Assembly (NCBI GenBank): GCA_023953775.1
Contig: JAMLJD010000044.1
Span: forward strand, 1-34,788
Reading direction: 5' to 3'
Source of the DNA: Rhizobiaceae bacterium
Lineage (GTDB): Bacteria; Pseudomonadota; Alphaproteobacteria; Rhizobiales; Rhizobiaceae
DNA length: 34,788 bases
Under the pieces are notes generated by a model, which ran no database searches, was not told the origin of the DNA, and was given only the letters and a program-made list of their open reading frames with translations. A program made the translations under genes and the position numbers. Below are positions 1-8,310 of this stretch, in pieces. Every line of letters starts with the position of its first letter. The first letter of the stretch is position 1.

Positions 1-647
1 TCGTCGAGGCCGAGCGCCGTGCTCGTCGTCCACGGGCGTATCTCGAACCCGTCATCCGTGCGCTGCTCAAAGGTCCCGTCACCGACGAGCCAGCCGGCAG
101 GCAGGCCCGCGCGCCGCGCCGCCTCCATGTCGGACGGCTTGTCTCCGACCATGACCGAGCGACGAAGATCGAGGCCGAGCAGTTTGCCGGCCCGCAGAAG
201 CATGCCGGGCCCGGGCTTTCGCGCCGGATGGTCGGCAACGTCCAGCGGCGGCCTGCCGCCCGCGAGATAGCCGCAGGCGATGAGCAGGTCGGCATGCGCC
301 GACCGCGCGGCGAGTTCGGCCGCGATATGCGCGGTCACGGCGGCGAAATCGGCCCAGGTGAAATAGCCGCGCGCGACGCCGGACTGGTTGGTCACGATGA
401 CGACCGGCACACCTGCTTCATTTGCTTCCCGAATCACCGAGACGACGGGATCGCGCAAGACGATCGTCGCTATGTCCGAGGGGTAGCCGCTATCCTTGAT
501 CACCACGCCGTCGCGGTCGAGGAACAGCGCCCCCATCCCCGGCGCGAAATGCGGCGCGCCGAACGGCTGCACCCAGAGGCCGGGCTCAACGAGATAGCGC
601 GACGGCCAGTCGCTCCATGACGCGTCGGCGCCCGAAACACTCCCCAT
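1..647 (-). CDS. gmhB: D-glycero-D-manno-heptose 1,7-bisphosphate 7-phosphatase (3' end cut by window edge)
   Basis: HAD-superfamily phosphatase that removes the 7-phosphate from heptose 1,7-bisphosphate between the two HldE reactions in cytosolic ADP-heptose synthesis. The first 215 residues are visible. HAD motif I is LFLDRDGVV, with the nucleophile Asp44 and acid/base Asp46; motif II is TNQSGVARG (86-94); the RKPGPGM lysine loop is at 143-149; motif IV is VGDKPSD (167-173). Start is the ATG at 647. It lies 42 bp downstream of hldE in the same direction, consistent with co-transcription. Oddity: in E. coli GmhB the loop before RKP carries a Cys/His/Cys/Cys zinc site, whereas here only Cys125 remains and the rest reads as Tyr, His and Ala, so the zinc site is probably absent. 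A related HAD-IIIA sugar or histidinol phosphatase is possible on motifs alone, but the neighbours fix the call. Confidence 0.9.
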   Translation of the reverse strand, partial: MGSVSGADASWSDWPSRYLVEPGLWVQPFGAPHFAPGMGALFLDRDGVVIKDSGYPSDIATIVLRDPVVSVIREANEAGVPVVIVTNQSGVARGYFTWADFAAVTAHIAAELAARSAHADLLIACGYLAGGRPPLDVADHPARKPGPGMLLRAGKLLGLDLRRSVMVGDKPSDMEAARRAGLPAGWLVGDGTFEQRTDDGFEIRPWTTSTALGLD

Positions 648-689
648 TGCGCGCCTCTCCTCAGATCGAGCCGGTCGCAGTGGCACCCG

Positions 690-2156
690 TCACCCGAGCG
701 CCCGGATCCGGCTGATGGCCGACGTGGTGCTGCGCCCGTCCACCATCCGCGCGGTGACCACGCGGCCGCCGCCCGCCGTGACGATATCCGCGCCGACGAT
801 CCGGTCCACCGTATATTCCGCGCCCTTCACGAGCACGTCCGGGCGAATCGCCGCGATCAGCTCGAGCGGCGTATCCTCGTCGAAAACCACCACGGCATCG
901 ACCGGACGCAGCGCGCACAGCACCGCGGCGCGGTCGTCCTCGCCATTGACCGGGCGCTCGTCACCCTTAAGCCGCTTCACCGAGCCATCGCTGTTGAGCC
1001 CGACGACCAGCCGGTCGCACTCGGCCCGCGCCTGCTGCAGCAGCGACACGTGGCCGGCATGCAGGATGTCGAAGCAGCCGTTGGTGAAGCCGACGCTGAG
1101 CCCGGCGCGGCGCCACTCTTCCACCATGTGGACGAGGTCCTTGCGCGCCACTGGCCCGGCCTGCGGCGCCGCCGGCGTCGCGCCGAGGCGCTCGAGAAGT
1201 TCGGCGCGCGACACCCGCGCCGTCCCGCGCTTGCCGACCACCACGCCGGCCGCGGCGTTGGAAAGCCGCGCCGCATCCGCCCGCTCGAGGCCCGCCGCGA
1301 CCGCCAGCGCGAAGGACGCAATGACGGTATCGCCGGCGCCGGACACGTCGAACACCTCACGCTTTTCCGCCGGCACGTGGCAGGCCGCGTCGGCCGACAC
1401 CACGCTCATCCCCTTCTCGCTGCGCGTCGCCAGCACGAAGTCGAAGCCATGCGCGGCGATCAACTCGCGGCAGGCCTCCTCGACCTCATCGTCGGTCGAG
1501 ACCTGCCGTGCCACCGCCTGCCCCAGCTCCACCCGGTTGGGCGTCACGCCGGCCGCGCCGCGATAGGCGGCGTAGTTCGGGTCCTTCGGATCGACCAGCA
1601 CCAGCCTGCCGGCCTCGGCGCAGATCGCGATGATCTCGGCGGCGAGGCCGTGGTTCAAAACGCCCTTGCCGTAGTCGGACAGGATCACGATGTCGGCCGA
1701 CGTCGCCATGGCACGCACCGTGTCGAGCAATGCGGCGCGATCGTCCTTGGCGAGCGGCGTCGTGTCTTCCTCGTCGAAGCGCAGCACCTGCTGGTTCTGC
1801 GCGATGTAGCGGCTCTTGCAGGAGGTCCGGCGCGTCGCGCTGCGCAGCACGCCGGAGGCCTCGACGGCGCCCGCCGACAACAGCCCGAGCACGGCATTGC
1901 CCGGCGCATCGTCGCCGATCACCGCGCACAGCCGCGCATTGCCGCCCAGCGAGGCGATGTTGGCCACCACGTTCCCCGCGCCGCCGAGCATGGTCTCTTC
2001 GCCGCGCGCCTGCAGGACCGGTATCGGCGCCTCGGGCGATATCCGGTCGAGCGCGCCGTGAATGAACCGGTCGAGCATCACGTCGCCGACCACCAGCACG
2101 GTGATCGACGCGAAGCGGTCGACGGCATCGGCTATGGAATTCCTGTCGGGGCTCAT
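690..2156 (-). CDS. hldE: Bifunctional heptose 7-phosphate kinase / heptose 1-phosphate adenylyltransferase
   Basis: Two-domain cytosolic enzyme catalysing the first and third steps from heptose 7-phosphate to ADP-heptose. Residues 1 to about 325 form a PfkB/ribokinase domain ending in the anion-hole motif SGAGDT (272-277, catalytic Asp276). Residues about 340-488 form a nucleotidyltransferase domain with TNGCFDILHAGH (358-369), the HxGH signature of cytidylyltransferase-fold enzymes. The length of 488 residues matches the fused E. coli HldE (formerly RfaE). The ATG at 2156 (MSPDRNS) was chosen because the longer in-frame extension has no family similarity; no strong Shine-Dalgarno sequence is visible before it. 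gmhB follows on the same strand, and hldD/waaF diverge from the 136-bp upstream spacer, so the ADP-heptose genes form a divergent cluster. No gmhA is in the window. Confidence 0.95.
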   Translation of the reverse strand: MSPDRNSIADAVDRFASITVLVVGDVMLDRFIHGALDRISPEAPIPVLQARGEETMLGGAGNVVANIASLGGNARLCAVIGDDAPGNAVLGLLSAGAVEASGVLRSATRRTSCKSRYIAQNQQVLRFDEEDTTPLAKDDRAALLDTVRAMATSADIVILSDYGKGVLNHGLAAEIIAICAEAGRLVLVDPKDPNYAAYRGAAGVTPNRVELGQAVARQVSTDDEVEEACRELIAAHGFDFVLATRSEKGMSVVSADAACHVPAEKREVFDVSGAGDTVIASFALAVAAGLERADAARLSNAAAGVVVGKRGTARVSRAELLERLGATPAAPQAGPVARKDLVHMVEEWRRAGLSVGFTNGCFDILHAGHVSLLQQARAECDRLVVGLNSDGSVKRLKGDERPVNGEDDRAAVLCALRPVDAVVVFDEDTPLELIAAIRPDVLVKGAEYTVDRIVGADIVTAGGGRVVTARMVDGRSTTSAISRIRALG

Positions 2157-2292
2157 CGGGCGATCGCAAACCGGCGTGGCGTGGACGATGTCGGGGTCCT
2201 TGTAGGGCCGCCCCGGACGCTTCGCAAGGACGCAAAGCGCTTCACCCTGGGCGCGAAACCGTTTAGAGCGGAACCGCAAACGGGAGACCCAC

Positions 2293-3246
2293 ATGATCGT
2301 CGTGACGGGCGGGGCCGGAATGATCGGCAGCAATATCGTCGCCGCGCTGAACGAGCGTGGGCGCGCCGACATCATGGTGGTCGACGATCTCACCGACGGA
2401 ACCAAGTTCCGCAATCTGGCGGATGCCTCCATCACCGACTACGAGGATCACGAGGATTTCCTCGCCCGCATCGAACGCGGCGAGGACATGGGCATCGAGG
2501 CGGTCTTCCACCAGGGCGCCTGTTCGGCGACCACCGAGTGGAACGGCCGCTACATGATGCGGGTCAACTTCGCCTATTCGCGTGCGCTGCTGCACTACTG
2601 CCTCGAGCGGCGCATTCCCTTCATCTATGCCTCGTCGGCGGCCGTCTATGGCGGCGGCGACCGTTTCGTCGAGGAGCCCGGGGCCGAACGCCCGCTCAAC
2701 GTCTACGGCTATTCCAAGAAGCTGTTCGACGACTATGTGCGCAACACCGCGTTTCCGGTCGACGGCCATTCGCAGGTCGTGGGCCTGCGCTATTTCAACG
2801 TCTACGGGCCGCGCGAGACCCACAAGGGTGAAATGGCGTCGGTGGCGTTCCACCTGTTCAACCAGGTCTCGCGCGGCGAGAACCCGCGCCTGTTTGGCGC
2901 CTATGACGGGTACGGCCCCGGCGAACAGAGCCGCGATTTCGTCCACGTCGCCGACGTCGCCGACGTCAATCTGTGGTTCCGGGACCGCGGCGTCAGCGGC
3001 ATCTACAATTGCGGCACCGGCCGCGCCGAACCGTTCCGGCGCATCGCCGAAACCGTGATCGCCTCGCTCGGCAAGGGCGAGATCGAGTTCGTCGACTTCC
3101 CCGACAAGCTCAAGGGCCGCTACCAGAGCTTCACCCAGGCCGACATCTCGCGGCTCAGAGCCGCCGGCTACAACGGCGACTTTCGCGACGTCGAGAGCGG
3201 CGTCGCAGACTACATGGAATGGCTGAAAGCATGGCCATCCTCGTAG
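2293..3246 (+). CDS. hldD: ADP-L-glycero-D-manno-heptose 6-epimerase
   Basis: Extended short-chain dehydrogenase/reductase that epimerises ADP-D,D-heptose to ADP-L,D-heptose, the donor for LPS inner-core heptose. The N-terminal NADP-binding Rossmann motif is GGAGMIGS (6-13). Ser114 lies in [10 protein letters not shown] and the YxxxK pair is Tyr138/Lys142 in NVYGYSKK, matching the HldD catalytic triad. The length of 317 residues is close to the family norm of about 310. The ATG at 2293 follows a GGGAG element at 2282-2286. Its 3' end overlaps waaF by 16 bp, indicating co-translation and a two-gene operon that diverges from hldE-gmhB. Confidence 0.95.
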   Translation: MIVVTGGAGMIGSNIVAALNERGRADIMVVDDLTDGTKFRNLADASITDYEDHEDFLARIERGEDMGIEAVFHQGACSATTEWNGRYMMRVNFAYSRALLHYCLERRIPFIYASSAAVYGGGDRFVEEPGAERPLNVYGYSKKLFDDYVRNTAFPVDGHSQVVGLRYFNVYGPRETHKGEMASVAFHLFNQVSRGENPRLFGAYDGYGPGEQSRDFVHVADVADVNLWFRDRGVSGIYNCGTGRAEPFRRIAETVIASLGKGEIEFVDFPDKLKGRYQSFTQADISRLRAAGYNGDFRDVESGVADYMEWLKAWPSS

Positions 3247-4217
3247 CCGGGCCGCGCTGGGTCGGCGACATGGTCATGGCCCACCCGCTGATCCGCACAG
3301 TGCGCGAGCGCCATCCCGACGAGCCGATCGACGTTATCGCTCCCGCTGGCTCGCTGGCGGTCGCGCGACGCATGGCCGAGGTTCGCGAGTGCATTTCGGC
3401 ACCGTTCGCCGCGAACAGGCTCGGCCTTGGCGAGCGCTTCCGCATCGGCCGGTCGCTGGCGGGCCGCTACCGCCAGGCATTCGTCCTCCAGGGAAGCTGG
3501 AAGTCGGCGCTCGTGCCGTTCTTCGCCAGGATCCCGAGGCGGACCGGCTATCGCGGCGAATTCCGCTACGGCCTTCTGAACGACATCGTGCCCCGCCCCG
3601 AACGCGACCGGCGCAAGACCGCGCACATGTTCCAGCGGCTCGCCGGCGGCGGCGAATTCCTGCCCCCGCGCCTCGCCGTCGACCATGACAACCGCGCGCG
3701 TCTGCTCGACGCGCACAAGCTGACCGGACGGGACTTCGTCTGCCTCATGCCGGGCGCCGAGTTCGGGCCGGCCAAGCGCTGGCCGGCCGAGCGCTACGCC
3801 GCTCTCGCCGCCGACCTCCTGCGGCGCAACATGGCGGTGATCGTGCTCGGCTCGCCCAGGGACGCGCCGGTCGGCGCTGAAATCGCGGCGGCCGCACCTG
3901 AGGTCATCGAACTGACCGGCAGGACGCGGCTGGAGGACGCCGTCGACCTCCTGTCGGCGGCCCGTGTCGCGATCACCAACGACAGCGGGCTGATGCATGT
4001 CGCAGCCGCCGTCGACACGCCTGTCGTGGCGATCTACGGCCCGACCTCGAGCGAGGACACGCCGCCCCTGACGGACCGGCGCGAGCTCGTGTCGCTCAAT
4101 CTCGACTGCTCTCCCTGCCACCAGCGGACCTGCCCGCTCGGCCACCATAACTGTATGGAAATGCTCGAGATTTCGCAGGTGCGCGCGGCCGTCGACCGGT
4201 TTCTGGCCGGCGCCTGA
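3231..4217 (+). CDS. waaF: ADP-heptose:LPS heptosyltransferase II (GT9 family)
   Basis: GT9 glycosyltransferase at the cytoplasmic face of the inner membrane that transfers L-glycero-D-manno-heptose from ADP-heptose to the LPS inner core. The 328-residue protein opens with an N-terminal Rossmann half ([20 protein letters not shown]). Mid-protein it carries [18 protein letters not shown], diagnostic for WaaF, then [12 protein letters not shown] of the donor-binding C-terminal half, and it ends with the Cys-rich [10 protein letters not shown] motif typical of WaaF rather than WaaC. Start is the ATG at 3231 inside the 3' end of hldD, in another frame; the much longer in-frame ORF upstream is read-through of hldD in the wrong frame. 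Together with hldE, hldD and gmhB it implies a heptose-containing core. The acceptor sugar cannot be deduced. Confidence 0.9.
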   Translation: MAILVAGPRWVGDMVMAHPLIRTVRERHPDEPIDVIAPAGSLAVARRMAEVRECISAPFAANRLGLGERFRIGRSLAGRYRQAFVLQGSWKSALVPFFARIPRRTGYRGEFRYGLLNDIVPRPERDRRKTAHMFQRLAGGGEFLPPRLAVDHDNRARLLDAHKLTGRDFVCLMPGAEFGPAKRWPAERYAALAADLLRRNMAVIVLGSPRDAPVGAEIAAAAPEVIELTGRTRLEDAVDLLSAARVAITNDSGLMHVAAAVDTPVVAIYGPTSSEDTPPLTDRRELVSLNLDCSPCHQRTCPLGHHNCMEMLEISQVRAAVDRFLAGA

Positions 4218-4246
4218 ACCGCGCTTGCCCTCACGCCGTGCGACCG

Positions 4247-4266
4247 GCATTACGAAACTGTAATGC
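4247..4266. repeat. Perfect palindrome GCATTAC-N6-GTAATGC between waaF and the BA14K gene
   Basis: Seven-base arms at 4247-4253 and 4260-4266 match perfectly around a 6-nt spacer. It starts 29 bp after the waaF stop and lies 9 bp before a putative EcfG -35 element. There is no T-tract, so an intrinsic terminator is unlikely; a dimeric regulator site is the simplest reading. I do not recognise the regulator. Confidence 0.45.
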
Positions 4267-4275
4267 GCGTGTTGC

Positions 4276-4301
4276 GGAACCCGTTCGCCCTGCCCCCCGT
4301 T
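4276..4301 (+). promoter_or_regulatory. Candidate EcfG/RpoE2-type general-stress promoter of the BA14K gene
   Basis: GGAAC at 4276-4280 and CGTT at 4298-4301 are separated by 17 bp. This matches the alphaproteobacterial general-stress sigma-factor consensus (GGAAC, 16-17 bp, CGTT). The -10 element lies about 45 bp upstream of the ATG at 4346. The short motif can occur by chance, but position and orientation fit. Confidence 0.5.
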
Positions 4302-4345
4302 TTTCCAGCGAAGGGCAACGAATTGAAACGATCCTGGAGCTAGAT

Positions 4346-4867
4346 ATGCAACTCAAGCTGATTTCCGGCATTTGCGCGGCGGCGATGACCGCCTCGCTGG
4401 CCGTTCCTGCGATGGCGGCTCCCCTCAGGGTGAGTCCGGTCGCATCCCAGAACAACCTGGTCGAGGTCCAGTACCGCATTCGCGACCGCGACGGCGAGCG
4501 TCGCTGGCATCGCGGGGACCGTGACCGCGATGGCGAACGTCGCTGGCGCCGTGGTGATCGTGAGCGTGACCGCGACTTCCGCCGTGACGGACGTTATGCC
4601 TATTTCAATGGCCATCGCGGCTATCGCGAGCGCCGTCCCGGCTATCGCTATCGCGACGGTTTCTGGTTCCCGCCCGCGGCATTCGCGCTCGGCGTGATCA
4701 CCGGCTCGATCATCAACAATGCGACGCCGGCGCCGCGCTACCGCGAGGGTCTTCCGCGGGCCCATGTGGAATACTGCTTCGACCGCTACCGGTCCTACCG
4801 CGTGTCGGACAACACGTTCCAGCCGTATAACGGTCCGCGTGAGCAGTGCCGCTCGCCGTATCTCTGA
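4346..4867 (+). CDS. BA14K-family secreted/envelope protein
   Basis: 173-residue exported protein. Residues 1-24 form a Sec signal peptide (charged start, hydrophobic core, PAMAA cleavage region). Residues about 46-102 are extremely rich in Arg, Asp, Gly and Tyr and contain a 13-residue tandem repeat. A hydrophobic GFWFPPAAFALGVITGSII segment follows at 105-123. The C-terminus has the BA14K signature: Cys144, DRYRSY, TFQPYNGPR, Cys168. The family is named after a Brucella immunoreactive 14-kDa protein with reported lectin-like activity; its cellular role is not settled. The ATG at 4346 follows TGGAG. The gene is monocistronic, with a candidate stress promoter upstream and a strong terminator downstream. 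Family assignment is good; function is unknown. Confidence 0.85.
   Translation: MQLKLISGICAAAMTASLAVPAMAAPLRVSPVASQNNLVEVQYRIRDRDGERRWHRGDRDRDGERRWRRGDRERDRDFRRDGRYAYFNGHRGYRERRPGYRYRDGFWFPPAAFALGVITGSIINNATPAPRYREGLPRAHVEYCFDRYRSYRVSDNTFQPYNGPREQCRSPYL
4484..4561 (+). repeat. 39-bp tandem duplication inside the BA14K-family gene
   Basis: Two adjacent in-frame 39-bp units (4484-4522 and 4523-4561) encode DRDGERRWHRGDR and DRDGERRWRRGDR. The DNA copies differ mainly at third codon positions, so the duplication is not very recent. Confidence 0.8.
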
Positions 4868-4890
4868 TCGGCAGCGCAATCATCGACAAG

Positions 4891-4924
4891 AGGCCGGAGG
4901 GCGTCGCGTTCTCCGGCCTTTTTT
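4891..4924 (+). terminator. Rho-independent terminator after the BA14K gene
   Basis: A 9-bp GC-rich stem, AGGCCGGAG (4891-4899) with CTCCGGCCT (4911-4919), has an 11-nt loop and runs into six T residues (4919-4924). It starts 24 bp after the BA14K stop codon. On the opposite strand the stem has no good U-tract, so it would terminate glpK transcripts only weakly. Confidence 0.9.
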
Positions 4925-4945
4925 GCGTGAAGGCGTCTGAAAAAC

Positions 4946-6433
4946 TCAGCTCAGCGTCCGCGACACCGCGTTTTTCCAGCCGGCGAGACGCGTTTTTCGC
5001 TCTTTTTCGGACATCTCCGGCTTAAAACGGCGGTCGAGCGCCCAGGATTTCGCGAACTTTTTGGCGTCCGGCCACACACCGGCATGCGATCCGGCGAGCC
5101 ATGCCGCTCCCAGCGCCGTCGTCTCGAGGATCGTCGGGCGGTCGACCGGCGCATCGAGGATGTCGGCCAGGCGCTGCATCGCCCAGTCGGAAGCCACCAT
5201 GCCGCCATCGACCCTGAGCACTGTCTTCTTCGCCGCGCCCTTCCAGTCCTTCTTCATCGCGTCGAGCAGATCGCGGGTCTGAAAGGCGACCGATTCAAGC
5301 GCGGCGCGGGCGAATTCCGCCGGCCCCGAATTGCGCGTCAGGCCGAAGATCGCGCCCCGCGCTTCGGCGTCCCAGTGCGGCGCGCCGAGCCCGACGAAGG
5401 CCGGCACCAGATAGACGTGCTGGGTCGGATCGGCCTGCGCCGCCAGCGTCCCGGTCTCGGCCGCCTTGCCGATCACCTTCAGCCCGTCGCGAAGCCACTG
5501 CACGGCTGCACCGGCCACGAAGATCGACCCCTCGAGCGCGTAGGTCGTCTCGCCGTTCAGCCTGTAGGCGATCGTCGTCAGAAGCCGGTTCTTCGAGCGG
5601 ACGAGGTCCCGCCCCGTATTGAGCAGCGCGAAGCAGCCGGTTCCGTAGGTCGACTTCAACATGCCGGCCTCGAAGCAGGCCTGGCCGATCGTCGCTGCCT
5701 GCTGGTCGCCTGCGATGCCGCGTATGGGGATCGCGGCGCCGAACAGCTTCGGATCGGTTTCGCCGTAGTCGGCGGCGCAATCCTTGACCTCGGGCAGCAT
5801 CGCGCCGGGAATGCGCAGGATGTCGAGAAGCTCGTCGTCCCAGGCGTTCTTCTCGATGTTGTAGACGAGCGTGCGCGACGCATTCGTCGCATCGGTCGCG
5901 AAGACCTTGCCTCCGGTCAGCCGCCAGACGAGGAAGGCGTCAATGGTGCCTGCGAGCAGCTCGCCCTTCTGCGCGCGCCGGCGCGCGCCCTTGACGGTAT
6001 CGAGCAGCCACGAGATCTTGGTGCCGGAAAAATACGGATCGAGCAGCAGGCCGGTCTTGCGCGTGAATTTCGGTTCCAGTCCCTTCTTCTTGAGCTTCTG
6101 GCACATCGCCGCGGTCCGGCGGTCCTGCCATACGATGGCATTGTGGATCGGCTTGCCGGTGGCCTTGTCCCAGACGACCACGGTCTCGCGCTGGTTGGTG
6201 ATGCCGATCGCCGCGATGTCCTTCGCCGTCAGCTTAGCCTTGCGCAGCGCGGAACGGACAGTGGAGACCACGCTCTTCCAGATGTCTTCGGGATCGTGCT
6301 CGACCCAGCCGGAATCCGGGAAATGCTGGGTGAACTCCTTCTGGCCCGTCGCGACGATCTTCTGATTGCCGTCGAAGACGATCGCCCGGCTGGATGTCGT
6401 TCCCTGGTCGATGGCAAGGATATGTCCGCTCAT
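4946..6433 (-). CDS. glpK: Glycerol kinase
   Basis: FGGY-family kinase that phosphorylates glycerol to sn-glycerol 3-phosphate in the cytosol, trapping the glycerol imported by GlpSTPQV. The N-terminus has the phosphate-binding [13 protein letters not shown]; the C-terminal half carries [20 protein letters not shown] and [13 protein letters not shown] of the FGGY signature and ATPase fold. The length of 495 residues is typical. The start chosen is the ATG at 6433, after a GGGAGGA Shine-Dalgarno sequence (6437-6443); a GTG immediately upstream at 6436 would add one residue. It is the last gene of the glp operon, 79 bp after glpV, with a stem-loop in the gap. Its product feeds GlpD. Confidence 0.97.
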   Translation of the reverse strand: MSGHILAIDQGTTSSRAIVFDGNQKIVATGQKEFTQHFPDSGWVEHDPEDIWKSVVSTVRSALRKAKLTAKDIAAIGITNQRETVVVWDKATGKPIHNAIVWQDRRTAAMCQKLKKKGLEPKFTRKTGLLLDPYFSGTKISWLLDTVKGARRRAQKGELLAGTIDAFLVWRLTGGKVFATDATNASRTLVYNIEKNAWDDELLDILRIPGAMLPEVKDCAADYGETDPKLFGAAIPIRGIAGDQQAATIGQACFEAGMLKSTYGTGCFALLNTGRDLVRSKNRLLTTIAYRLNGETTYALEGSIFVAGAAVQWLRDGLKVIGKAAETGTLAAQADPTQHVYLVPAFVGLGAPHWDAEARGAIFGLTRNSGPAEFARAALESVAFQTRDLLDAMKKDWKGAAKKTVLRVDGGMVASDWAMQRLADILDAPVDRPTILETTALGAAWLAGSHAGVWPDAKKFAKSWALDRRFKPEMSEKERKTRLAGWKNAVSRTLS

Positions 6434-6464
6434 CACTCCTCCCGGCGCATATCATGAAAAGACA

Positions 6465-6489
6465 GGGAGGCGATCGTAGACCGCCTCCC
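6465..6489 (-). repeat. Intercistronic stem-loop between glpV and glpK
   Basis: Perfect 8-bp arms GGGAGGCG (6465-6472) and CGCCTCCC (6482-6489) flank a 9-nt loop. On the transcribed strand a weak TGTCTTTTC follows, so it could be a partial terminator or a 3' stability element for glpV. It starts 23 bp after the glpV stop. Confidence 0.6.
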
Positions 6490-6512
6490 CGAAAAGCAAA
6501 GCCGTCAAGTGG

Positions 6513-8237
6513 CTAGTTCTGCCAGCTTTTCACCAGTTCGTCGTAGTTGATGGTGATCGGCTGCTCCTTTTCGTTCTCGACCTTGAGCTGCGGCGCAAGA
6601 TTGCCCTTCGAAACGGCATCCTTGTTCCAGTATTCGAGGTCGTGCTCCTCGGCGAGCTTCGGACCGATATCGCCCTGGACCCCGGCGCGTTCCAGACGCT
6701 CAAGCACCTTTTCCTGCTCGGCGCAGAGCGAGTCCATCGCCTCCTGCGCGGTCTTGGCGCCGGACGACGCATCACCGATCGCCTGCCACCACAGCTGCGC
6801 GAGCTTCGGATAGTCCGGAACGTTGGTGCCGGTCGGCGACCACTGCAGGCGGGCCGGCGAGCGATAGAACTCGACGAGGCCGCCGAGCTTCGGCGCACGA
6901 TCGGTGAACGACTGGTGATCGAGCGTCGACTGCCGGATGAAGGTCAGGCCGACATGGCTCTTCTTCACGTCCACCGTCTTCGACGTCACGAACTGCGCAT
7001 AGAGCCACGCGGCCTTGGCGCGATCGTCCGGCGTCGACTTCAGCAGCGTCCACGAACCGGCGTCCTGGTAGCCGAGCTTCATGCCGTCCTTCCAGTAGAC
7101 GCCATGCGGCGACGGGGCGAAGCGCCACTTCGGCGTGCCGTCGTCGTTCACCACCGGGAGGCCCTGCTTAACGAAATCGGCGGTGAAGGCCGTGTAGGTG
7201 AACATCTGCTGCGCGATCTCGCCCTGCGAGGGAACGGGACCGGACTCCGAGAACGTCATGCCCTGGGCAGCGGCCGGAGCGTACTTGCCCATCCATTCGA
7301 GATACTTCTCGATGGAGTAGACCGCCGCCGGGCCGTTGGTGTCGCCGCCGCGCGCCACGCAGGAGCCGACCGGACGATCGTTCTCGTCAACCTTGATACC
7401 CCATTCGTCGACCGGCTTGCCGTTCGGGATGCCCTTGTCGCCGTTGCCGGCCATGGACAGCCACGCATCGGTGAAGCGCCAGCCGAGCGACGGGTCCTTC
7501 TTGCCGTAGTCCATGTGGCCGTAGACCTTCTTGCCGTCCACCTCGCGGCCGGTGAAGAACTCGGCGATGTCCTCATAGGCCGACCAGTTGACCGGCACGC
7601 CGAGATCGTAGCCGTACTTCTCCTTGAAGTCGGCCTTGTTCTTCTCGTCGTTGAACCAGTCGTAGCGGAACCAGTAGAGGTTCGCGAACTGCTGGTCCGG
7701 AAGCTGGTAGAGATCGCCGTCCGGCGCGGTCGTGAACGACTTGCCGATGAAGTCATCGATATCGAGGTTCGGATTGGTGACGTCCTTGCCCTCGTTCGCC
7801 ATCCAGTCGGTCAGGCTGCGGGCCTGCTGGTAGCGCCAGTGGGTGCCGATCAGGTCCGAATCGTTGATGTAGGCGTCGTAGACGTTCTCGCCCGACTGCA
7901 TCTGGGTCTGCAGTTTCTCGACCACGTCGCCCTCGCCGATCAGGTCGTGCGTAACCTTGATGCCAGTGATGTCGGAGAACGCCTTGGCCAGCGTCTTCGA
8001 TTCATACTCATGGGTCGTGATGGTTTCGGAAACCACCTTGATCTCCATGCCGGCGAAAGGCTGCGCGGCATCGATGAACCACTGCATCTCGGCTTCCTGC
8101 GCGCCCCTGTCGAGCGTCGACATGTCGCCGATCTCGGCGTCCAGGAATGCCTTGGCTTCGTCCATGCCTGCATAGGCGTGGCCAGCGCCGAGAAGTAGCA
8201 AAAGGGCCGTCGAAGATGTTAGGAACTGTCGTCGCAT
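6513..8237 (-). CDS. glpV: Glycerol ABC transporter, periplasmic substrate-binding protein
   Basis: 574-residue extracellular solute-binding protein, large for the class and matching the long binding protein of rhizobial glycerol transporters. Residues 1-22 form a Sec signal peptide (MRRQF, a Leu-rich core, then AYA before GMDEAK). The mature protein contains the two-lobed solute-binding fold, including ITGIKVTHDLIGEGDVVEK near the N-terminus and a YDAYINDSDL hinge region. It should capture glycerol in the periplasm and deliver it to the GlpP/GlpQ channel. The ATG at 8237 sits behind a strong GGAGG (8245-8249). Strong hairpins lie on both sides of the gene, which may raise its expression over the membrane subunits. 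The substrate is inferred from clustering with glpD, glpK and glpR. Confidence 0.9.
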   Translation of the reverse strand: MRRQFLTSSTALLLLLGAGHAYAGMDEAKAFLDAEIGDMSTLDRGAQEAEMQWFIDAAQPFAGMEIKVVSETITTHEYESKTLAKAFSDITGIKVTHDLIGEGDVVEKLQTQMQSGENVYDAYINDSDLIGTHWRYQQARSLTDWMANEGKDVTNPNLDIDDFIGKSFTTAPDGDLYQLPDQQFANLYWFRYDWFNDEKNKADFKEKYGYDLGVPVNWSAYEDIAEFFTGREVDGKKVYGHMDYGKKDPSLGWRFTDAWLSMAGNGDKGIPNGKPVDEWGIKVDENDRPVGSCVARGGDTNGPAAVYSIEKYLEWMGKYAPAAAQGMTFSESGPVPSQGEIAQQMFTYTAFTADFVKQGLPVVNDDGTPKWRFAPSPHGVYWKDGMKLGYQDAGSWTLLKSTPDDRAKAAWLYAQFVTSKTVDVKKSHVGLTFIRQSTLDHQSFTDRAPKLGGLVEFYRSPARLQWSPTGTNVPDYPKLAQLWWQAIGDASSGAKTAQEAMDSLCAEQEKVLERLERAGVQGDIGPKLAEEHDLEYWNKDAVSKGNLAPQLKVENEKEQPITINYDELVKSWQN

Positions 8238-8269
8238 GTCGTTTCCTCCACTTGGTTTCGATTGCGATC

Positions 8270-8297
8270 GGAGCGGCCGGCTGCATACGGCCGCTCC
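8270..8297 (-). repeat. Strong intercistronic stem-loop between glpU and glpV
   Basis: A perfect 10-bp GC-rich stem, GGAGCGGCCG (8270-8279) with CGGCCGCTCC (8288-8297), has an 8-nt loop. No U-tract follows on the transcribed strand, so simple termination is unlikely. It sits 13 bp after the glpU stop and about 20 bp upstream of the glpV ribosome-binding site. RNA processing or stability control is plausible. Confidence 0.7.
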
Positions 8298-8310
8298 ACC
8301 GTTTCTCCCC

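Noticed and set aside
2259..2283. CCGTTT/AAACGG inverted repeat before hldD
   Set aside because: Only 6-bp arms with a 13-bp spacer that run into the ribosome-binding site; too likely by chance.
1050..2831. 593-codon plus-strand frame opposite hldE and running into hldD
   Set aside because: It covers hldE in antisense and hldD in a wrong frame; both real genes show full catalytic motifs.
5084..8198. Long plus-strand frames opposite glpK and glpV
   Set aside because: Antisense shadows of strongly supported genes, without ribosome-binding sites or domains.
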